Assembly: GCA_021730635.1 (NCBI GenBank)
Contig: JAJNNC010000001.1
Coordinates: 434,001 to 498,000, forward strand
DNA from: Catalimonadaceae bacterium JC749
Lineage (GTDB): Bacteria; Bacteroidota; Bacteroidia; Cytophagales; Cyclobacteriaceae
Length of the DNA: 64,000 bases
Direction of reading: 5' to 3'
Below the pieces are notes generated by a model, which saw only the letters and a list, made by a program, of their open reading frames with translations, was not told the origin of the DNA and ran no database searches. The first letter of the stretch is position 1. Every line of letters begins with the position of its first letter. Positions 27,241 to 35,607 of this stretch are shown here, piece after piece. The position numbers were made by a program, and so were the translations under genes.

Positions 27241-27446
27241 AATTATCCTCAATGAGCTGATAAAACTTCAAGTAGAATGCGAAAATAGTGAAGAAAACAC
27301 AAAGTTTTTTACATTTTCTTATAAATTTAGAATATACTCTCTTTAGCACCTGCTGGATAAGACAGGAAAACAAACCAGCAGTTGCATTTTACGGCAGAAT
27401 GAGATTTATCGATGCTAAGTTTCTGTGTAAAAGATTTTACATTTGA

Positions 27447-27454
27447 TACTTTTG
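27447..27454 (+). promoter_or_regulatory. Putative -7 box upstream of the UbiA gene (distal)
   Basis: TACTTTTG matches TAnnTTTG exactly, about 100 bp upstream of the start codon. No clear TTG -33 box at 17-23 bp. Confidence 0.35.
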
Positions 27455-27486
27455 CTTCTCCTGTCATATTCTTCCCGAGAATACGT

Positions 27487-27494
27487 TAAATTTG
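27487..27494 (+). promoter_or_regulatory. Putative -7 box upstream of the UbiA gene (proximal)
   Basis: TAAATTTG matches TAnnTTTG exactly and would give a leader of about 55 bases. The -33 element is not convincing. Confidence 0.4.
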
Positions 27495-27554
27495 TAGCAA
27501 AGAAACTGCGGGTTATAAACATATCGTTTACTGATTTATTTTCATTTAATACAG

Positions 27555-28442
27555 ATGGTAGGGATTAAAACAGTGAGATTGCATTTTAAGGGCAAACTAT
27601 TGCTTACCGGTTTTGCCAGGATTACCCGCATTCCCAATCTGCTTATCCTGGCCCTTACCCAATATCTTACCGCTATATTTTTATCAGATGTCTATGCCAG
27701 TTGGAAAACCTACCTGCTAGACTGGCGCTTATTTCTCCTAACCTTGTCCACTGTCATTATCGCCGCGGCGGGCTACATTATTAACGACTATTACGACATA
27801 AAGATTGATTATATCAACAGACCAGAGCGAGTAGTAGTAGGAAAGTTACTAAAACGACGGGTAGTGATGGTAGCTCATACCGCACTGAATGTAGCAGGCA
27901 TTGCCCTCGGACTGCTTTTATCATGGGCTATCGGACTCATTCATTTTATAGCTGCTTTTTTGTTATGGTTTTATTCCAATCGACTAAAACGTCTGCCTTT
28001 GATTGGAAATCTGGCCATTGCCACACTTTCCGGGTTGGCTGTTGCAGTGGTCGCCGTGCTCTATCGTGAATACAAACTCATTATCTTCGTCTATGCTACC
28101 TTTGCCTTTGCGATTTCTCTGATTCGGGAAATCATCAAGGATATGGAAGATGTACAGGGAGACGAGGTGTTTGGATGCCGCACATTACCTATCATATGGG
28201 GAATTAGGAAAACAAAAAATCTGCTGTATGTGCTCATTGGCTTTTTCATATTTTTGCTTTTCTTTCTTTCCGGTATCACCGGTAATCAGACCCTGACGCA
28301 TTATTTTATTATTTTGATCCTTCCGCTGGTTTATTTTATTGCCCGACTGGTATATGCTGATACCAAGCGTGATTTTGCTTTCCTGAGTGACTTCTGCAAG
28401 CTGCTCATGCTAAGCGGCATATTAAGTATGATATTTTTTTAA
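27555..28442 (+). CDS. UbiA-family prenyltransferase (geranylgeranylglycerol-phosphate transferase-like)
   Basis: A 295-residue integral membrane protein with 8-9 hydrophobic segments. The two Asp-rich motifs that hold the prenyl diphosphate with Mg2+ are NDYYDIKIDYINRPERVVVG (about residues 76-95) and DMEDVQGDEVFGCRTLPI (about 196-213). The second motif (DxxD..GD) and the NRPERV segment resemble the Bacteroidota proteins usually labelled geranylgeranylglycerol-phosphate geranylgeranyltransferase. The role could instead be in menaquinone-like or other prenyl-lipid synthesis; the acceptor is not readable from sequence. It is probably transcribed separately from the lipoprotein gene that follows 77 bp later. 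Confidence 0.85.
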   Translation: MVGIKTVRLHFKGKLLLTGFARITRIPNLLILALTQYLTAIFLSDVYASWKTYLLDWRLFLLTLSTVIIAAAGYIINDYYDIKIDYINRPERVVVGKLLKRRVVMVAHTALNVAGIALGLLLSWAIGLIHFIAAFLLWFYSNRLKRLPLIGNLAIATLSGLAVAVVAVLYREYKLIIFVYATFAFAISLIREIIKDMEDVQGDEVFGCRTLPIIWGIRKTKNLLYVLIGFFIFLLFFLSGITGNQTLTHYFIILILPLVYFIARLVYADTKRDFAFLSDFCKLLMLSGILSMIFF

Positions 28443-28519
28443 TACATAAACAATCCATCTTTATACTGTATTGATTATATATCAGTAAAGCATTTTTTCT
28501 AATCAAATATAGTTTGGGT

Positions 28520-29572
28520 ATGAAAGCTATTATTTTTTATATATCCTTTTTTTTAGTTTTAGCATGTTCCTGTGACGAAGATGACGGTCAATCACCATTA
28601 CCCGCCCAGACCTGGAGCTATGCCGGCCTAGGTCAGGATACGATTCTTGAAGTTGAAATCATAGAAGAACAACTATGGGCTGCTACCCGGAACGGTATGT
28701 ATAAGAAATCAGTGAATGCCAGCGACACTTCATGGATACATGCAGGGTTAGCAGGGCAAACCATTACAGATTTTATCGCATTTAGTGTTCAAGAAATACT
28801 GGCTGCCATAGCACTTGGTCCAGCCAATCCCAACCAGCCCTTTTACAAGACTGAAGATGGGGGCACCACCTGGGAGCCCATGCAAAGTAATTTTGGTGGA
28901 CCAGATGTTCAGACATGCTATGCGTTAGCAATGCATCCTGAACAACCCGATATACTCTATGCCAGAGGCAATTACAATGTGGCCAAGTCCACAGATAGAG
29001 GACAAACCTGGGTGAGTGTTTTTGGAGATTGGGATAGTTTTGGTTACCAAGCGGATTTGATATATATAGACCCGAACCATACCGATGTTGTGTGGGCAGG
29101 CGGTGAATCCGGCATTTTTTCTCCCTATCTTTATAAATCTATGGATGCAGGCCAGACGTGGACCCCTATGAATATTCCTTACCAGGGAGACAATGCTGTG
29201 TACTCCATCGTAACTGATCCTGCTGACTCAAATCGTGTATTAGTCGGCATGGAAGGACAGATTATAGCCACAGAAGATGGCATGAACTGGGATATATTGT
29301 TTTCTCCAGAAAACTACAGCTACATCAAAGACATACAGCTAAGCACAGTGAATCAAAACAAACTCTATGCAGTAGGAACAGACGGTGGTAATAATATAGG
29401 AGACATCATTGTATATGTCTCTGATGATTTTGGGAACAGTTGGGAAGCCAACCGGCATGAAGGCCCAAAAGGGAAAGTATACGCAGCCGAGGATCTGGCT
29501 CTTTATCAATATCAGGGGCAGGAACTCATCTATGTAGGCACTAATCAGGGTGTTTTTATTTACAAGCCATAA
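28520..29572 (+). CDS. Asp-box beta-propeller lipoprotein
   Basis: A surface or periplasmic lipoprotein of about 350 residues. The signal peptide ends in LVLACSC (lipobox). The body has repeated sortilin/BNR-type Asp-boxes: TEDGGTTWEP, STDRGQTWVS, SMDAGQTWTP and SDDFGNSWEA, spaced about 50-70 residues, indicating a beta-propeller. These domains bind carbohydrates or proteins and occur in sialidases, but no sialidase catalytic residues (Arg triad, RIP motif) are seen, so an enzyme role is not supported. The TTG at 28514 could also be read as the start; ATG at 28520 is preferred. Confidence 0.85.
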   Translation: MKAIIFYISFFLVLACSCDEDDGQSPLPAQTWSYAGLGQDTILEVEIIEEQLWAATRNGMYKKSVNASDTSWIHAGLAGQTITDFIAFSVQEILAAIALGPANPNQPFYKTEDGGTTWEPMQSNFGGPDVQTCYALAMHPEQPDILYARGNYNVAKSTDRGQTWVSVFGDWDSFGYQADLIYIDPNHTDVVWAGGESGIFSPYLYKSMDAGQTWTPMNIPYQGDNAVYSIVTDPADSNRVLVGMEGQIIATEDGMNWDILFSPENYSYIKDIQLSTVNQNKLYAVGTDGGNNIGDIIVYVSDDFGNSWEANRHEGPKGKVYAAEDLALYQYQGQELIYVGTNQGVFIYKP

Positions 29573-29609
29573 TCCTGTATTAATACTATTTAAGTTTAGG
29601 AGTTGATGG

Positions 29610-29617
29610 TATATTTG
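29610..29617 (+). promoter_or_regulatory. purN promoter -7 box, leaderless-type spacing
   Basis: TATATTTG matches TAnnTTTG exactly and ends five bases before the purN ATG. Transcription would begin at or within a base or two of the start codon, giving a leaderless or nearly leaderless mRNA. The -33 region is weak. Confidence 0.5.
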
Positions 29618-29622
29618 CCCGT

Positions 29623-30192
29623 ATGAAAAACATAGCGATTTTTGCTTCAGGCAGTGGCACCAACGCCGAGAAAATTTTTGAGAAGTTTAATGATCATCCC
29701 AAAGGCAAGGTGAAACTCTTGTTGACCAACAACCCTAAAGCAGGTGTTATTGCAAGAGCAGCACGTTTCAACATCCCGGTACAGGTATTTGATAAAAGCA
29801 TCCTCTATCATACAGATGATGTTTTGTCATGGCTGAAAGAGGCTGAAATTCATTTCATTGTATTGGCTGGCTTTCTTCTGAAAGTGCCTGAGAATATAGT
29901 GAAGGCTTACCCGGGACACATTGTCAATATACATCCTGCTCTGTTGCCAGCGTATGGAGGTAAAGGCATGTATGGCATCTATGTCCACCAAGCCGTAGTC
30001 GCAGCAGGTGATCAAGTCACCGGCATCACCATTCATCAGGTCAATGAGAGATATGATGAAGGCAATATCATCCTGCAAATCAGATGCCCTGTGCATCCTG
30101 GAGAAACGCCGGAAGAAGTAGCAGCCAAAGTACAAAAACTGGAACATCAGTATTACCCTCAAGTTATTGAAGAGTTGATCAGCAGGCCATAA
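29623..30192 (+). CDS. purN: Phosphoribosylglycinamide formyltransferase (GART)
   Basis: A 189-residue cytoplasmic enzyme for step 3 of purine synthesis: it transfers formyl from 10-formyltetrahydrofolate to GAR. The GAR-binding loop IFASGSGTNAEKI lies at residues 4-16, and the catalytic site VNIHPALLPAYGGKGMYG supplies the Asn and His. VTGITIHQVNERYDEGNII carries the third catalytic residue (Asp). Length and motifs are standard. It is followed 20 bp later by purH, so purN-purH form an operon. Confidence 0.95.
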   Translation: MKNIAIFASGSGTNAEKIFEKFNDHPKGKVKLLLTNNPKAGVIARAARFNIPVQVFDKSILYHTDDVLSWLKEAEIHFIVLAGFLLKVPENIVKAYPGHIVNIHPALLPAYGGKGMYGIYVHQAVVAAGDQVTGITIHQVNERYDEGNIILQIRCPVHPGETPEEVAAKVQKLEHQYYPQVIEELISRP

Positions 30193-30212
30193 TATCACTT
30201 AACCTATAAATC

Positions 30213-31739
30213 ATGCATAAGAAAATTAACAAAGCCCTTATCTCAGTGTATTACAAAGACCAATTAGCTCCTATTATCAAGCTTTTGCAAAAGCATGGTG
30301 TTACGCTCTATTCCACTGGAGGCACACAAAAATTTATAGAAGAGCAGGGGGCCAAGGTAGTGGCTGTAGAAGATCTGACAGGTTATCCCTCCATATTGGG
30401 TGGCAGGGTTAAAACACTGCATCCTAAAGTATTTGGTGGTATTCTGAACAGAAGAGCAGTGGAAGAAGATCAGCAGCAAATACAGCAGTATGACATTCCC
30501 TCCATTGATCTGGTCATTGTGGATCTTTATCCTTTTGAGGAAACGGTAGCCTCCGGTGCCGGAGAGGCTGAAATTATCGAGAAAATAGATATCGGAGGTA
30601 TTGCACTCATCCGGGCCGCTGCCAAGAACTTTAAGGATGTGCTCATCGTTTCTTCCCGCCAGCAATATAAAAAACTGGAGCAGCTGTTGCAGGAGAAAGC
30701 AGGGGCCACTGACCTGGAAGATCGCCGTCTGTTTGCTATGGAAGCATTTGCTACTAGTTCGAAGTATGATAACGCTATTCATCATTACTTCCAGGGAGAT
30801 ACTGCTGAAGAGCATGGATTCGATAAGACCCAACTCTCCAAACAAACACTGCGTTACGGTGAAAACCCTCACCAACAAGCAGCCTTCTATGGAAATCTGC
30901 AGGAGATGCTGGAACAGATCAATGGAAAAGAGCTTTCTTACAATAATCTGGTAGATATTGATGCGGCAGTTGCTTTAATACAGGAGTTTGAAGGTGATGT
31001 CGCTTTTGCCATTCTAAAACATACCAACGCCTGTGGGGTGGCCACCGGAGAAAGTGTGAAGGAAGCCTATCTGAAAGCCTTTGAGGCAGATACAGTATCC
31101 GCCTTTGGTGGCGTATTGATTACCAATGCGGAAGTTGATAAAGAAGCAGCTGAGGAAATCAATAAATTGTTTTTTGAAGTACTCATTGCCCCTGCGTTTT
31201 CATCAGAAGCCCGACAGCTGTTGAGTACGAAGAAAAACCGGGTACTCTTACTTCAGAAACAGCCTTTAACCACAAAAACCCAATTTAAAACCCTACTCAA
31301 TGGTGTGATAGAACAGGATCGTGATCTAAAAACCGATGCGCCGGAAGATCTGAAAGTAGTGACGCAGAAAGCTACTACTGACGAAGAAAACGAAGCGCTG
31401 CTTTTTGCCAGTAAAGTTTGCAAACATACCAAGTCAAATACCATTGTGCTGGCCCATAAAGGACAGTTATTGGCGAGTGGTGTAGGACAAACATCGCGGG
31501 TAGATGCTTTGAAACAAGCCATTGAGAAAGCCAAACACTTTGGGTTCGATCTCAAGGGGGCTGTTATGGCTTCCGATGCTTTCTTTCCCTTTCCTGATTG
31601 CGTAGAGATTGCCCATCAGGAAGGCATCAAAGCAGTTATTCAGCCAGGAGGATCTATTCGTGACCAGGATTCTATTGACTTTTGTGACCAGCACGGTATG
31701 GCTATGGTCTTTACCGGCTTCCGTCATTTTAAACATTAA
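30213..31739 (+). CDS. purH: Bifunctional AICAR formyltransferase / IMP cyclohydrolase
   Basis: A 508-residue enzyme for the last two steps of purine synthesis. The N-terminal cyclohydrolase (MGS-like) domain has LYSTGGTQKFI and VKTLHPKVFGGIL; the transformylase domain has LRYGENPHQQAAFYG and the catalytic KHTNACGVA, and ends with GFDLKGAVMASDAFFPF and IQPGGSIRDQDSIDFC. All are canonical. It is co-transcribed with purN. The hairpin just after the stop codon faces the convergent wecA-like gene and has its T-run on that gene's strand. Confidence 0.96.
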   Translation: MHKKINKALISVYYKDQLAPIIKLLQKHGVTLYSTGGTQKFIEEQGAKVVAVEDLTGYPSILGGRVKTLHPKVFGGILNRRAVEEDQQQIQQYDIPSIDLVIVDLYPFEETVASGAGEAEIIEKIDIGGIALIRAAAKNFKDVLIVSSRQQYKKLEQLLQEKAGATDLEDRRLFAMEAFATSSKYDNAIHHYFQGDTAEEHGFDKTQLSKQTLRYGENPHQQAAFYGNLQEMLEQINGKELSYNNLVDIDAAVALIQEFEGDVAFAILKHTNACGVATGESVKEAYLKAFEADTVSAFGGVLITNAEVDKEAAEEINKLFFEVLIAPAFSSEARQLLSTKKNRVLLLQKQPLTTKTQFKTLLNGVIEQDRDLKTDAPEDLKVVTQKATTDEENEALLFASKVCKHTKSNTIVLAHKGQLLASGVGQTSRVDALKQAIEKAKHFGFDLKGAVMASDAFFPFPDCVEIAHQEGIKAVIQPGGSIRDQDSIDFCDQHGMAMVFTGFRHFKH

Positions 31740-31752
31740 CAGAATCCGTGAT

Positions 31753-31785
31753 AAAAAAAGGCAGAACCTATCAAAATGTTCTGCC
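31753..31785 (-). terminator. Rho-independent terminator of the WecA-like gene (possibly bidirectional)
   Basis: GGCAGAAC (31760-31767) pairs perfectly with GTTCTGCC (31778-31785), eight base pairs. On the minus strand it is followed by TTTTTTT, so it ends the glycosyltransferase-4 transcript; the same hairpin may also slow purH read-through. Confidence 0.85.
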
Positions 31786-31811
31786 TTGCTTTGGGTATAT
31801 ACAGGATCTTT

Positions 31812-32960
31812 TTAGTTCAATTGGCTCGCCGTTTCTCTCCGTATTTTTCTTTTGATAGAAGGGCTTATATATACTTTACCTTTAGTATTCTTTACAATCG
31901 CTGGCGTTTTTCTTTTCACAAGCGAAAGGTAAGCGACAAAAACAGTCACTAAAGCCAGGAAAGAAAAGATAACTGATGCTTGCGCCAGGATAAAAAAGCT
32001 AAAGGCTACGATCAGGGCACTGGTGCTACTTAGTATGACACTTGCCTGAAAATGACTGAACCCCCGGTCTATAATAAAATGATGGATATGATTACGATCT
32101 GGGTGGAAAGGCCCTTTCCCACTGGCAATCCGCTGAATAAAAAGACGCAGCGTATCAAACAAAGGGATGCTCAGCACAGTAATAGCCAGTGTTGGCGCAT
32201 TGCCCACATACGCAATATGCTGCGTTTCATTAATTTGAATGAATTTGATGGCCAGCAAAGCCAAAATAAAGCCTATGACCAGGGAGCCACAATCGCCCAT
32301 AAAAATTTTTTGGGTTTGCGAGAAGTTATATTTCATGAAGCTGATCAAAGAACCTACCAAAGTAGTACAAAGAATGGTAGCCCAAAGCAATCCGGCTATG
32401 TAAAAATAAATACCGAAAGTAATACACGTTACGACTCCTAAACCACCTGCCAATCCATCTATACCATCAATAAGGTTATAAGCATTGACCACTACAACAA
32501 TCACAAATAGTGTGATGATAAAACTGACCACATACGGTATCTGATAGATATCAAAAATACCGAACAGACTCCCAATTCTGATATCAGTAAACCAAATGAG
32601 TAGCCCCCCTGCCAGTAATTGAGCAATCAGTTTCTTGTAAGGGTCAATCACCAGGATATCATCTTTTAATCCAATGAAGAACAAAATAATCAAGGAGGGT
32701 AAGAGAAGATGAGACCGACTTTCCTGGTCGAGTGTCAGGTTTGAAAAAAGAACGAAAATAATGGAAAGAGCAGCAAAGATAGCGATGCCTCCCAAACTCG
32801 GTGTCTTCTGCGTGTGAGAACTCCGATTGTTGGGTTCATCCATTAAATGTTTTTCTCTGGCTACTCTGATTACTACCGGGATAGTAATGTGGGTAACAAT
32901 GCAGGATAATACAAGCGCAAGCAAAGATATCAGCGCTGGCGCAAGTAGATAGTTGAACAT
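31812..32960 (-). CDS. WecA/TagO-type undecaprenyl-phosphate sugar-1-phosphate transferase
   Basis: A 382-residue polytopic membrane enzyme of glycosyltransferase family 4 (MraY/WecA). It joins a UDP-GlcNAc-like sugar phosphate to undecaprenyl phosphate, the first step of O-antigen or related glycans. Motifs: EPNNRSSHTQKTPSLGGI, the catalytic IGLKDDILVIDPYKKLIAQ, NAYNLIDGIDGLAGGLG, FMGDCGSLVIGF, and the cytoplasmic DRNHIHHF that marks the WecA branch rather than MraY. It is monocistronic. A -7 box TACCTTTG lies on the minus strand at 33046-33053. The exact sugar is unknown. Confidence 0.92.
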   Translation of the reverse strand: MFNYLLAPALISLLALVLSCIVTHITIPVVIRVAREKHLMDEPNNRSSHTQKTPSLGGIAIFAALSIIFVLFSNLTLDQESRSHLLLPSLIILFFIGLKDDILVIDPYKKLIAQLLAGGLLIWFTDIRIGSLFGIFDIYQIPYVVSFIITLFVIVVVVNAYNLIDGIDGLAGGLGVVTCITFGIYFYIAGLLWATILCTTLVGSLISFMKYNFSQTQKIFMGDCGSLVIGFILALLAIKFIQINETQHIAYVGNAPTLAITVLSIPLFDTLRLFIQRIASGKGPFHPDRNHIHHFIIDRGFSHFQASVILSSTSALIVAFSFFILAQASVIFSFLALVTVFVAYLSLVKRKTPAIVKNTKGKVYISPSIKRKIRRETASQLN

Positions 32961-33045
32961 AAAAGCCTTTCGTTAGATAATTCTTAATTTGCTATTAAAG
33001 AATTAAAGAAACGCTTTCTTTTCTATTGTAAATGTACGCTGATGC

Positions 33046-33053
33046 CAAAGGTA
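33046..33053 (-). promoter_or_regulatory. Putative -7 box for the WecA-like gene
   Basis: TACCTTTG on the minus strand is an exact TAnnTTTG match, about 85 bp before the start codon. No clear -33 element. Confidence 0.35.
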
Positions 33054-33162
33054 ATAGCTCAGAATGAGAAAAACGTAAAAATGTAAGGTTGGCGTTATAT
33101 ACTTTATAAGTTTATAGAAAAGTCAGAAAGGTGCTGTGTCTGACTTTTCAGCTACCTTCCTA

Positions 33163-33642
33163 TTATGCTTCTGAAGGCAAGAGTTTTTCTTTCTGATCCA
33201 TGGAAGGGAGCTCAATCTGCTGCATCAGCTTTTCTTCCAGAAGATCGGCCCAGGCAAACATATACCGGCTCACGTCTTCCTGATGATTATAGCGAGGGTA
33301 TTTGTATGCCTCCGGCAAGCGACTCAATACTGCTTTGTCGGAAAGTTTTTCCAAATGCTTGAAGTCTTCCAGTTCCATGCCCGCTTCCAGCATAATGGAA
33401 ATCACCTGATCCATGAGATAACCGCTGGTAGGGCAATAATCCAAAGCCTGTTCACTCCAATCGCCGCCCCGGGTACGCATGGCATATTCATGTATCTGCG
33501 CTTTAGAAAGCTTGGTTATTTCTTGTACCAAATGTCCACAATTACAACTGCCCATATGCCCCCACTGATAATGCGCTGTCATTTGAATTTTTTTTGCCGT
33601 TTTTCTCAAGGCTGCTATCAATTCTGGTGTCGGTTTAGCCAT
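33163..33642 (-). CDS. Conserved-looking hypothetical protein with CNCGH motif
   Basis: A 159-residue soluble protein. HMGSCNCGHLVQEIT and ALDYCPTSGYLMDQVIS contain Cys and His residues that could bind metal. The second half is helical (LEDFKHLEKLSDKAVLSRL) and includes YPRYNHQEDVSRYMFAWADLLE. Proteins of this look occur as conserved unknowns in Bacteroidota. No signal peptide. It is monocistronic. A Zn or Fe-S function would be a guess from the Cys/His clusters. Confidence 0.65.
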   Translation of the reverse strand: MAKPTPELIAALRKTAKKIQMTAHYQWGHMGSCNCGHLVQEITKLSKAQIHEYAMRTRGGDWSEQALDYCPTSGYLMDQVISIMLEAGMELEDFKHLEKLSDKAVLSRLPEAYKYPRYNHQEDVSRYMFAWADLLEEKLMQQIELPSMDQKEKLLPSEA

Positions 33643-33803
33643 AGTGTTAATGAGTTAAGAGTTGTGCGAAAAATAACCTAGCTTTCCAATAGTAGTGGAA
33701 AGAGTTAATTTTTTTACCTTTATTTTTTAACAGAAATATAATTATATCTATTTTTAAGTACTCTAACTAAAATAATGGTATTAAAATTTAACCACAAACA
33801 TTT

Positions 33804-33926
33804 ATGGGAAAAGGAGATAAAAAAACCAAAAGAGGCAAAATAGTAAATGGTACTTACGGTGTTTCCAGACCCAGAAAGGGTAACAAATCCTCCGCTAAAA
33901 CACAAAAAACCAAAAGCGATAAATAG
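33804..33926 (+). CDS. 30S ribosomal protein THX (short gene)
   Basis: A 40-residue, very basic protein, MGKGDKKTKRGKI followed by NGTYGVSRPRKG and a Lys/Thr/Ser tail. The N-terminal 26 residues match the Thx family (a small peptide in the 30S head of Thermus and of Bacteroidota ribosomes), whose members begin MGKGDKKTKRGKI and contain GxYGxxRPR. It binds between rRNA helices to stabilise the head. The gene is too short for most ORF cut-offs. It sits in the gap between two minus-strand genes and is preceded by an AT-rich region with a near-consensus TACCTTTA at 33715. Confidence 0.92.
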   Translation: MGKGDKKTKRGKIVNGTYGVSRPRKGNKSSAKTQKTKSDK

Positions 33927-33977
33927 GATTTTATCCGGAGGAAATATTGCGGATTTTTACAGTAGGGAACTGTATTC

Positions 33978-34535
33978 TTATACAGGCAATTGTTTAAAAA
34001 GTTTTTCTACTATCTTGTAAGCCGTTTTAAAACGCTCCTCCGGATCATTTACCGGACCAATACCAATCCCTCGCCAGACTGGTTCTTGCTTTTCACTGGA
34101 TATCAGATCTACCACCACAGTCCCTGTTTTTTCTATGCGTATTTCTTTATAGCGGTAGTCGGTACGAGGCCATCCCCAGGGGTAATTATATGACCACATG
34201 CCGTACATGCCATAGGGACCGTAGGGGTTTGTACTTTTTGTCACCTCTTTTCTTTCCTCTTCTGTAAGAATATTAAAAGCTACATACAGGTCAGGATCTT
34301 CAGCATCAGGCTGAAAACCTTTTTCATGCATTTGCCTGGCAATTCTCTTTCTCAGTTCCTCATACAAAATGGCGGTGGCCTGGTCTAGCTGCTCCAGTGG
34401 GACACCGACGAAAGCATACGTTTTATAGACAGACAAATTATCTTCAGTCTCCTTTTCTGAAAATACTTTTACGGAAGAACAAGAAGACACTGCCGTCAGT
34501 ACGGCACATAGGATTAGGTAAAAAGCAAATTTCAT
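33978..34535 (-). CDS. DUF4136 lipoprotein
   Basis: A 185-residue protein with a lipoprotein signal (lipobox VSSC in AVLTAVSSCSS) followed by the DUF4136 pattern: YKTYAFVGVP, then LRKRIARQMHEKGFQ, EDPDLYVAFNI, an aromatic/Pro/Gly loop (YGPYGMYGMWSYNYPWGWP) and GTVVVDLISSEKQEPVWRG. Members are outer-membrane or periplasmic lipoproteins with no known biochemical function. It lies 80 bp downstream of the quinone oxidoreductase gene on the same strand and may be its last co-transcribed gene. Confidence 0.85.
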   Translation of the reverse strand: MKFAFYLILCAVLTAVSSCSSVKVFSEKETEDNLSVYKTYAFVGVPLEQLDQATAILYEELRKRIARQMHEKGFQPDAEDPDLYVAFNILTEEERKEVTKSTNPYGPYGMYGMWSYNYPWGWPRTDYRYKEIRIEKTGTVVVDLISSEKQEPVWRGIGIGPVNDPEERFKTAYKIVEKLFKQLPV

Positions 34536-34615
34536 GTTTTTCAGGACTGATTGTCATTTTACGATACAACGAAAACACCAGCCTAATCTTGTGTGAAGAT
34601 CCGCAGGAGCTGGGG

Positions 34616-35596
34616 CTATAACGCTAAGACAATTTTTCCCGCATTTTGGTTGGATTCCATATAACGATGAGCCTCCCGGACTTCATGCCATGCAAAAATT
34701 CGGTCTATCACAGGCTTTAATCGACCATTGCTGAAGAGAGGCATGGCAAACTGAGAAAAATCACGGGTGAGTTGTATCTGGTAGTCTAAGGCACGAGCGC
34801 GCAGCGTGGAGCCTATGACCTGCAATCGCTTTTGCAGCAGCAATCTGAGGTCAAAATCTTTTATTTTTCCACCACCCAGGCTAGCCAGTAAAACAAGCCG
34901 TCCATCGCGTCGTAGACTTTGTATATTTTTCACAAAATAAGGAGCAGCAATAAAATCAAGGATCACATCTACCCCCTGTCCGTCGGTATGTTGAAGGACT
35001 GCTTCCTGAAAATCCACAGATTTATAATCAATGGCCTGGTCTGCTCCTAGATCCAGGCAGATCTGATGTTTTGAAGCGGAAGCCGTCACGATAATCTGTG
35101 AAGCCTCAAGTTGCCTCGCCAATTGGATAGCAGCAGTACCCACACCACTGGCGCCTGCATGAATCAACACCTGTTCTCCGGACTGTAAATGAGCCAGCCA
35201 CTGCAGTGCCTGATAAGCTGTTAAGAACACTTCCGGAATGGCAGCCGCTTCTGTCAGGCTGAAATGCTCAGGAACCGGCAGCGCCATATCTTCATGAATG
35301 ACAGCGAATTCGGCATAGCCACCTCCCGGCAGAAGACCAAAAACCAGATCACCCTGCTTCCATTTACGGACTGCTGAACCAGTAGCTACTACTTCTCCGC
35401 TCATTTCCAGACCAAGAATGGGACTGGCTCCCTGGGGAGGAGGATATTTTCCTTCCCTTTGTAGTATATCGGCTCGGTTCACTGCGGTAGCAGCCACTTT
35501 AACCAGAATCTCATGTGGCTGCGGAACAGGCGTTTCCCAAATGCCTATGTGTAACTGTTCGGCGCCACCAGGAGAGGTTATGAGAATGGCTTCCAC
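34616..35596 (-). CDS. NAD(P)H-quinone oxidoreductase, PIG3-like (zinc-free MDR)
   Basis: A 326-residue enzyme of the medium-chain dehydrogenase superfamily that lacks the Cys/His zinc ligands. Features: LVKVAATAVNRADILQREG near the N-terminus, the Rossmann segment LIHAGASGVGTAAIQLARQ (about residues 143-161), and VDVILDFIAAPYF. It resembles PIG3-type quinone reductases that reduce ortho-quinones or electrophiles. It starts 11 bp after the TolC-like stop, so it is the fifth gene of the MarR-controlled efflux operon. This suggests that the same compound is both reduced and pumped out. Confidence 0.88.
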   Translation of the reverse strand: MEAILITSPGGAEQLHIGIWETPVPQPHEILVKVAATAVNRADILQREGKYPPPQGASPILGLEMSGEVVATGSAVRKWKQGDLVFGLLPGGGYAEFAVIHEDMALPVPEHFSLTEAAAIPEVFLTAYQALQWLAHLQSGEQVLIHAGASGVGTAAIQLARQLEASQIIVTASASKHQICLDLGADQAIDYKSVDFQEAVLQHTDGQGVDVILDFIAAPYFVKNIQSLRRDGRLVLLASLGGGKIKDFDLRLLLQKRLQVIGSTLRARALDYQIQLTRDFSQFAMPLFSNGRLKPVIDRIFAWHEVREAHRYMESNQNAGKIVLAL

Positions 35597-35607
35597 TATA
35601 GCTACAA

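Larger units (their letters stand above)
27241..27554. other. Divergent metH / UbiA intergenic region
   Basis: It holds the UbiA-side promoters and the leader of the methionine synthase operon. Within that leader, CTGCTGG (27350-27356) and CCAGCAG (27375-27381) form a hairpin, followed on the minus strand by GTGCTAAAGAGAG. It does not match the S-box, SAM-II or cobalamin riboswitch consensus that I checked by eye (AGYCMGgAgACCkGCc for cobalamin), so it is only a structured-leader candidate. Confidence 0.45.

Noticed and set aside
27241-27554. Cobalamin or SAM riboswitch before metH
   Set aside because: Conserved boxes of the cobalamin, S-box or SAM-II classes were not found by eye; only a simple hairpin is present.
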